A stretch of 9,598 nt of DNA. It comes from Promethearchaeum sp. GTDB lineage: Archaea; Asgardarchaeota; Lokiarchaeia; Sigyniarchaeales; Promethearchaeaceae. Location: contig JAUWPK010000107.1 of the NCBI GenBank assembly GCA_030611625.1, positions 1 to 9,598 on the forward strand. Direction: 5' to 3'. A program made the translations under genes and the position numbers. Each line of letters begins with the position of its first letter. Within the stretch, counting starts at the first letter, position 1. Below the pieces are notes generated by a model, which was not told the origin of the DNA, ran no database searches, and worked only from the letters and a program-made list of their open reading frames with translations. Positions 5,119 through 9,598 of this stretch are shown one piece after another.

Positions 5119-7120
5119 ATTTTTGGATTGAGTTAATTTCTTTTAATCTTTTATAAGACTGATTATAATTTAAAGCACCAATCCAAACCAGAATTGATGA
5201 TCCAATGAAAAGAAGCCAGCATACCCATTTGATATATCCATACACAACATTTACATTCTCTGTGGAATTTAAGAATGTAGATATTGAGAAAATCAATAAT
5301 ATTATTCCAATTATTGGTAATTCCACATATTTGTTCTTAAATGGTAAATACAGTATTGGGATGAAACAGATGCAGCAAAAAATTCCAATGGGGATCAAAT
5401 ATAAAATATATCCATAGAAAATGGAAAGATAATAAAATAAAATCCATAAAATTATGAATACCCCGATAAAAATTACAAAGAGAAGTTTTTCCTTTTTATT
5501 CAAATTAATACCATTTTGAAAAGATCTATGAGGTATGACTTTTTTAGCCCTCCAATATATTAATAAAAATCCTAATAACCAAAATATAATCAAAACTAAA
5601 TTTGAGATATTAACTAGTTTAAGATAATCATTAAATAATGCAATTTCATAATTAATATTCAGAAAACTTATTATTGATAATGGAGAAATAAGTTTTCTTA
5701 TACTCAATGGAATGAGAATTCCTAAAATAAAATATAAAATGCCGAAAAATTTCCGAAAAGAGGATTTTTCATAATCTAAGAGATATTTTGTGAAGTTTTT
5801 AAATAAAAATTGGTTATCTCCATTGATAAAATTATATTTCTTATTGTTATCAATCATTAAGTTGTTGTTGTTTTTTTCTGATGGAGTATTTTGAAATGCC
5901 ATTAATTTTTCATATTGCTTCTTAAAATTAAAATATACAATAGAACTTAAAATAAAAATTGAGAGAAGAGCAATTCCAAAAATTATATATGAAAACTTAG
6001 GTATTAAATAATTAAATTGCATTGATTTCATTTGAGAATCAGGAGAAAATATAGATAACGAAATACCCTGGATAATATTTAGTCTTATAATTATGTCTGT
6101 TGAATTTAAGATCCTAAAAGCATAACTACCGGGATATAGAATGGAATTTGATTCAATAAGGCAAGAATTAACGGAATATAGGGTTATTGCTATACCACCT
6201 CTGCATATTGTATTCTCTATAATAATTATATCATTTGATGAATGAAAGCTAATTCCTCCCTGTTCAAAAGTATTATTATTTATCAAACAAGAAATTACAT
6301 ATTCCCCATCAATAGATAATCCTGGCTCAAATTTATTATCAACAACAGTAATGTTTGAAATATATATTAAAGTTATATCAGCTAAATACGAGAAATTATT
6401 ATTTTGAATCTTAATGGACATTGAATAATCTATATATATTCCATCACATTTCATGGAGCTTGAATTTGTAATCCCTTCGATCTTATTACTAAAAAATTGA
6501 ATGTTTTCTGAGTGTCTAACAATTATTCCAATGGAATTATTTCTAATATCATTTCCTTCAACTGTGCAATTATTTAAATAATACATTCCAATACCATTGG
6601 ATAAAAATTCAAAGAAATTATTTTTTATATAAATATCTTGAGATCTAATTGCATATAATCCAAAGGAATTAGACTTCCTATAATTATCATAAACACTACA
6701 ATTTTCTATCATAATGTGAAAACTATCTCTAATATATATCCCCTTGGCATAACTATACATGTCTTTACCATCTGAATTTAAATATATATCACAATTTCGA
6801 GTTACAACATATTTGGTTATATTGCTTAGCTTTATAGCGAATTCGGATGAATTTGCATCAATTTTTAAATCTTCAATGATATATGGGTTATCCCAACTCT
6901 CGCCGTTTCCTGAAATATTAAGAATTTCAAGATTTGCATTACCGCTAATAATTAAAGGTTCATCATTGTAATCTATAAGCTTTATCGATTTCTGAGGTTT
7001 TTCAGTTTTATCATTTACTTGATAGATTTCGTTATTATTATTCACCAAAATACCCAACGATATTATTACTATTACACTAAAAATGAATAATCTTCGTTTT
7101 AACAATTTTTTAAACCACAT
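5117..7120 (-). CDS. Beta-helix (NosD-type) surface protein with seven-helix membrane domain, left copy
   Basis: A 667-residue membrane protein. A basic N-terminus (KKLLKRR) and hydrophobic segment at 11-26 form a signal peptide or anchor. Then comes the motif GNGESWDNPYIIEDL (71-85) and about a dozen degenerate right-handed beta-helix rungs (about 85-355) of the I-x-I-x-x-N-x-(F/I) type, as in NosD/CASH/PbH1 proteins, with several N-x-S/T sequons (N68, N90, N100, N184, N194). A membrane-proximal stretch SPDSQMKSMQFNYLIP (359-374) leads into helix 376-399. An Asn-rich cytosolic loop follows (about 400-455, ending YLLDYEKSSFRKF). The remaining helices are at about 458-476, 505-523, 546-565, 568-592, 601-617 and 629-649. 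Basic residues (KK, RAKK, KNK, KRLK) fall on the predicted inside, giving ectodomain out and C-terminus in. The NosD label describes the fold only; there is no copper or nitrous-oxide gene nearby. First gene of a two-gene operon; ligand and function unknown. Confidence 0.85.
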   Translation of the reverse strand: MWFKKLLKRRLFIFSVIVIISLGILVNNNNEIYQVNDKTEKPQKSIKLIDYNDEPLIISGNANLEILNISGNGESWDNPYIIEDLKIDANSSEFAIKLSNITKYVVTRNCDIYLNSDGKDMYSYAKGIYIRDSFHIMIENCSVYDNYRKSNSFGLYAIRSQDIYIKNNFFEFLSNGIGMYYLNNCTVEGNDIRNNSIGIIVRHSENIQFFSNKIEGITNSSSMKCDGIYIDYSMSIKIQNNNFSYLADITLIYISNITVVDNKFEPGLSIDGEYVISCLINNNTFEQGGISFHSSNDIIIIENTICRGGIAITLYSVNSCLIESNSILYPGSYAFRILNSTDIIIRLNIIQGISLSIFSPDSQMKSMQFNYLIPKFSYIIFGIALLSIFILSSIVYFNFKKQYEKLMAFQNTPSEKNNNNLMIDNNKKYNFINGDNQFLFKNFTKYLLDYEKSSFRKFFGILYFILGILIPLSIRKLISPLSIISFLNINYEIALFNDYLKLVNISNLVLIIFWLLGFLLIYWRAKKVIPHRSFQNGINLNKKEKLLFVIFIGVFIILWILFYYLSIFYGYILYLIPIGIFCCICFIPILYLPFKNKYVELPIIGIILLIFSISTFLNSTENVNVVYGYIKWVCWLLFIGSSILVWIGALNYNQSYKRLKEINSIQK

Positions 7121-7130
7121 ATTTTAAAAT
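7121..7130 (-). promoter_or_regulatory. Perfect 10-bp palindrome abutting the start codon
   Basis: ATTTTAAAAT lies immediately before the ATG at 7120, between the TATA box and the predicted start point. A regulator bound here would block transcription initiation. In such AT-rich DNA a palindrome of this length can arise by chance, so an operator role is only a candidate. Confidence 0.22.
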
Positions 7131-7141
7131 TATTTTTATGG

Positions 7142-7150
7142 TATTTAAAG
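7142..7150 (-). promoter_or_regulatory. TATA box of the left beta-helix/regulator operon, leaderless type
   Basis: CTTTAAATA on the minus strand, centred about 26 bases before the ATG at 7120. This is the best archaeal TATA match in the window. The spacing predicts a start at or beside the ATG, and no Shine-Dalgarno is present in between. It shows that the left module has its own promoter rather than depending on read-through from the right module. Confidence 0.65.
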
Positions 7151-7190
7151 CAGTATTCAATTATGTTTTACAAACAAACAAGAAATTTTT

Positions 7191-7204
7191 CATTTTAAAA
7201 AATG
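7191..7204. repeat. Inverted repeat upstream of the left module promoter, candidate operator
   Basis: CATTTT and AAAATG arms separated by two bases, about 45 bases upstream of the TATA box at 7142-7150. The size suits a dimeric winged-helix protein and it lies in the only full promoter region of the duplicated module in this window. Simple composition makes chance likely. Confidence 0.2.
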
Positions 7205-7251
7205 ATAGAATCCTTAGATTATTGTAAAGTGATATTATAACAGATTCTTTT

Positions 7252-7258
7252 AAAAAAA
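7252..7258 (-). terminator. T-tract terminator after the right regulator gene
   Basis: A T7 run on the minus strand about 100 bases after the stop of the right regulator gene, preceded by two more T-rich stretches within 7272-7316. The cluster of T-tracts between the two modules, followed by a promoter at 7142-7150, suggests they are separate transcripts. No hairpin is evident. Confidence 0.4.
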
Positions 7259-7358
7259 TAATTAAAGGATATTCAAAAATATCAAAAATAAAAGCAATTT
7301 GAGAAATTTTTCTTTTTTAGGAGTTAATTTGCCTTAAAATAGAAGAAATTTATAAAAT

Positions 7359-7718
7359 TCATTTCAATTCTATATGATCTAAAAGATTTTTAAGTTTCAA
7401 TGCTTGAGTTTGAAAATTTATCTTTCCAATTTCAGTAATTTCAATTACTAATAATGGTCGAAATGAAAAAATAGTTCTTTCCTTTATCCAACCACTATCT
7501 TTAAGAACTTTAAGATGATGGTCTAAATTTCCAGCAGTTAAATGAAGAAGATTTCGTAGAATTGAAAATCCAATTTTATTATGAGTATATAGCAACAACA
7601 TTATGTTAAATCGGTGTGGAACTTTAATAATATCACTTTTTTTCAATATTTCAGAAGATTTTACTTTGGAAAATTCAGGTAATTCTGTTTCAAAAGGGAT
7701 TTTACTTTTATCTGTCAT
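7359..7718 (-). CDS. Winged-helix transcriptional regulator, right copy
   Basis: A 119-residue paralogue of the regulator at 4753-5100, about 70% identical by eye (80 of about 113 aligned positions). The winged helix spans about 33-100. Helix 1 (VPHRFNIMLLL) is identical to the other copy, the recognition helix GNLDHHLKVLKDSGW differs by only two residues over the core, and the wing KERTIFSFRPLL is identical. KIPFETELP (6-14) is also unchanged, while the next 18 residues match at only seven positions. The gene begins 17 bases after the right beta-helix gene with a GGTGA site 7 bases from the ATG, so it is the second gene of that operon. Near-identical DNA-contacting parts suggest both regulators bind the same or very similar sites. 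Family call firm, target unknown. Confidence 0.88.
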   Translation of the reverse strand: MTDKSKIPFETELPEFSKVKSSEILKKSDIIKVPHRFNIMLLLYTHNKIGFSILRNLLHLTAGNLDHHLKVLKDSGWIKERTIFSFRPLLVIEITEIGKINFQTQALKLKNLLDHIELK

Positions 7719-7725
7719 ATCATAT

Positions 7726-7730
7726 TCACC
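7726..7730 (-). promoter_or_regulatory. Ribosome binding site of the right regulator
   Basis: GGTGA on the minus strand, 7 bases before the ATG at 7716-7718 and inside the 17-base gap after the right beta-helix gene. An out-of-frame ATG lies between the site and the chosen start; only the chosen one opens the conserved protein. Confidence 0.6.
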
Positions 7731-7735
7731 GATAA

Positions 7736-9598
7736 TTATTGGATATTCTTAATTTCTGGCTCATTATTAATTGATTCAGACTTATCTAAAGCCATGATCC
7801 AAATTACAATTGAGGATCCAATAAAAAGTAACCAGTATGCCCATCTTAATCCTTTAAAAAGATTAAATTCATGGAGTATTGAATAATCAATATTTAGGTA
7901 TGTAAGTAGAGAAACCATTATTAAAATTACTCCAATAATTGGTAATTCCACCCATTTGTGTTTAAATGGAAGATATAATATTGGGATGAAACATATACAA
8001 CAAGATATCCCAATGATTGCCAAACCTAATATAAATCCATAACGCATAGATAGGAAATAATACAGAAACCATGAAATTATATAAATTCCAATAGAAACTG
8101 CTAAGATTATTTCTTCCTTTTTTTGCAGATTCAAACCATCTTTAAATATTTTTTGTGGTAGAACTTTCTTTGCCCCCCCATATATAAATAGACATCCAAT
8201 TAGCCAAAAGAAAATTAAGAATAAATTTGAAATGAAATATAATACCCAAGTGTCATTAATAAATTTATCTCCATTAATAAAACTTAGAAAATCCCCGGAT
8301 AATGATCGTGGATAGATAATTATTCTTAAACTTAGAGGTATAAGGATCCCCAAAATAAGATATATTCTTGCGCAAAATTTCCGAAAAGCTAATTTCTCAT
8401 AATCTAATAGAAATTTTGACGAGGATTTAAATAATTTTAGATTATCTCCATTAATCTGGTTGTTTCTCAGATCATTTTCAATTTCCGAGGCATTCAGTAG
8501 CTTTGAATGGACTGTTTGAAATGCGGTTATTTTTTCAGATTGTTTCTTAAAATTTATATAAACAATAGAAAATAGAAAGAAAATTGAGAATAGAGCAATG
8601 CCTAAAATTATATAGGAAAAACTTGGAATAATATAATTAAATTGCATCGATTTCATTGTAGAATCTGGAGAAAATATAGATAACGAAACACCCCTGAAAA
8701 TATTTAGTTTTATTGTAATATTTGATGAATCTATAATTTTAAATGCATATCGTTCAGGATATAAAATGGAATTGGATTCAATAAGGATAGAATTAACATT
8801 ATATAGTTCTATTGCAATGTCACTTCTTGAAATAGTATTTTCAATAATTGAAATACCAGATGAAAAATCGAAATAAATTCCAGTGTCTTCAATAATATTT
8901 TCATATATTTTACAGTCAAATACTCCGTACCCGGATATGCCCTTTATAACATTACCCTCGTCCATTTTATTCTCAAAGATTGTTATTTTTGAATCGTTAA
9001 TCAAATTTATACATGTTTCAAAGAAAGAAAATTGATTATTTTGAATCTTAATATTAGTGGAATAATACATATTAACACCTGTTCCATCAGGCCTCCATCC
9101 ATATTTATATCTACCTTCTAATTTATTATTGAAAATAGTTATATTTTCTGATTTTTCAATCGATATACCATCTTTTGTAATATAATCAATATCATTATCT
9201 TCAATGGTGCAATTTTTTGATGAAACAATTCCGATTCCCTCTGCAAAATAGTCTATAAAATTATTTCTAATAAAAATATCTTCAGAATTAAGTAAATATA
9301 TTGCATAGTTATAGCTGAGGGCATTTTCATAGAAGACACAAGAGTCTATTGCAATATGAGCGCTATTATTAATAATAATTCCATATGAACTATTATATCG
9401 ATATGGCGTAGTTAAATAAATATCACATTGTTGGATAAGAACATATTTTGTTATGTTATTCAAACTGATAGCAAAATGGGATGTATTCGAGATGATAGTC
9501 AAATCTTCAATAATATAGGGATCATCCCAACTCTCACCTGTTCCAGGAAAATTGAGTAATTCAAGCTCTTCATTGCCATCAATTAGTAAAGGTTCATA
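7736..9598 (-). CDS. Beta-helix (NosD-type) surface protein with seven-helix membrane domain, right copy (5' partial)
   Basis: The frame is open from the stop at 7736-7738 to the right edge, giving 620 visible residues. The first in-frame start-like codon, a TTG at 9500-9502, is not the real start: the frame upstream of it still encodes EPLLIDGNEELELLN and GTGESWDDPYIIEDL, matching residues 54-85 of the left copy. About 50 N-terminal residues, presumably the signal segment, lie beyond the window. The beta-helix rungs run to about residue 305. SPDSTMKSMQFNYIIP leads into a helix at about 327-349. The cytosolic loop ends FLLDYEKLAFRKF, and six more helices follow at about 411-428, 452-474, 496-516, 520-544, 551-568 and 585-604. 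Overall order is the same as in the left copy. Identity by eye is lower in the outer beta-helix, and highest around the membrane-proximal segment and the CCICFIPILYLPFK stretch. First or upstream gene of the right module; function unknown. Confidence 0.85.
   Translation of the reverse strand, partial: YEPLLIDGNEELELLNFPGTGESWDDPYIIEDLTIISNTSHFAISLNNITKYVLIQQCDIYLTTPYRYNSSYGIIINNSAHIAIDSCVFYENALSYNYAIYLLNSEDIFIRNNFIDYFAEGIGIVSSKNCTIEDNDIDYITKDGISIEKSENITIFNNKLEGRYKYGWRPDGTGVNMYYSTNIKIQNNQFSFFETCINLINDSKITIFENKMDEGNVIKGISGYGVFDCKIYENIIEDTGIYFDFSSGISIIENTISRSDIAIELYNVNSILIESNSILYPERYAFKIIDSSNITIKLNIFRGVSLSIFSPDSTMKSMQFNYIIPSFSYIILGIALFSIFFLFSIVYINFKKQSEKITAFQTVHSKLLNASEIENDLRNNQINGDNLKLFKSSSKFLLDYEKLAFRKFCARIYLILGILIPLSLRIIIYPRSLSGDFLSFINGDKFINDTWVLYFISNLFLIFFWLIGCLFIYGGAKKVLPQKIFKDGLNLQKKEEIILAVSIGIYIISWFLYYFLSMRYGFILGLAIIGISCCICFIPILYLPFKHKWVELPIIGVILIMVSLLTYLNIDYSILHEFNLFKGLRWAYWLLFIGSSIVIWIMALDKSESINNEPEIKNIQ

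Larger units (their letters stand above)
4753..9598 (-). repeat. Tandem duplication of a two-gene module (beta-helix membrane protein + winged-helix regulator)
   Basis: Left unit about 4753-7358 and right unit 7359 to beyond the window end. Gene order, strand, intergenic gaps (16 and 17 bases) and protein architecture are the same, and both protein pairs are clearly homologous. The protein-level divergence shows the duplication is old rather than a recent or assembly-generated repeat. Confidence 0.85.

Noticed and set aside
5866..5890. Asn-codon run in the left membrane protein as a microsatellite or assembly error
   Set aside because: The N-rich stretch keeps the reading frame and lies in a cytosolic loop that also differs in sequence in the other copy, so it looks like ordinary linker drift.
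5205..6971. Plus-strand open frames at 5205-5417 and 6759-6971
   Set aside because: Antisense to the left beta-helix protein, with no start signals or recognisable domains.
7121..7358. A small RNA gene or extra ORF between the two modules
   Set aside because: The 238 bases are AT-rich T-tracts and promoter sequence. I found no GC-rich stem, tRNA-like fold or convincing reading frame.
9500..9502. TTG as the start codon of the right beta-helix protein (588-residue version)
   Set aside because: The same frame continues without a stop to the window edge and encodes residues homologous to positions 54-85 of the left copy, so the true start is outside the window.
5117..9598. Naming the beta-helix proteins as NosD copper-insertion proteins of nitrous oxide reductase
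   Set aside because: Only the beta-helix fold is shared. NosD lacks the seven-helix membrane domain, and no nosZ, nosF, nosY or nosL is present.

Overview
The window is strongly AT-rich, and every well-supported gene lies on the minus strand, so the region is read from right to left. Several features point to an archaeon. Two operon-leading genes have a TATA-like box 26-28 bases before the ATG (a leaderless arrangement). Internal genes instead carry Shine-Dalgarno motifs, and candidate terminators are bare T-tracts. The large surface proteins start with a G-x-G-E-S-W-D-(N/D)-P-Y-I-I-E-D-L motif, which I associate with the abundant beta-helix proteins of Asgard (Lokiarchaeia-like) archaea. That placement is inference, since no rRNA or marker gene is present.

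Right half (4753-9598): a tandem duplication of a two-gene module. Each copy encodes a membrane protein with an extracytoplasmic right-handed beta-helix (NosD/PbH1 type) followed by seven predicted membrane helices. Each is followed, 16-17 bases later, by a small winged-helix regulator. The right copy (7359 to beyond 9598) is cut by the window end; the left copy (4753-7120) is complete and has its own promoter. The regulators are about 70% identical by eye, while much of the beta-helix is more diverged. This module is the most interesting content. It resembles a surface receptor whose cytosolic output is a separate DNA-binding protein, but that function is inferred.

Middle (3741-4613): a complete pirin-family bicupin with all four metal ligands, apparently transcribed on its own and followed by a T10 tract.

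Left (472-3617): a three-gene operon for a 2-hydroxyacyl-CoA dehydratase/benzoyl-CoA reductase-type system. It runs from the ATP-dependent activase (cluster cysteines C127 and C166) to two paralogous iron-sulfur subunits of 347 and 429 residues. The activase would inject one low-potential electron into the two-subunit enzyme, as in fermentative amino-acid catabolism. The substrate cannot be read from the sequence because no CoA-transferase or dehydrogenase is adjacent.

Far left (1-471): the first 44 codons of an exported or membrane-anchored protein (1-133), then a 338-base gap that holds one doubtful 51-codon plus-strand ORF and T-tracts that may end the dehydratase operon. I saw no tRNA, rRNA, CRISPR array, insertion sequence or integrase.
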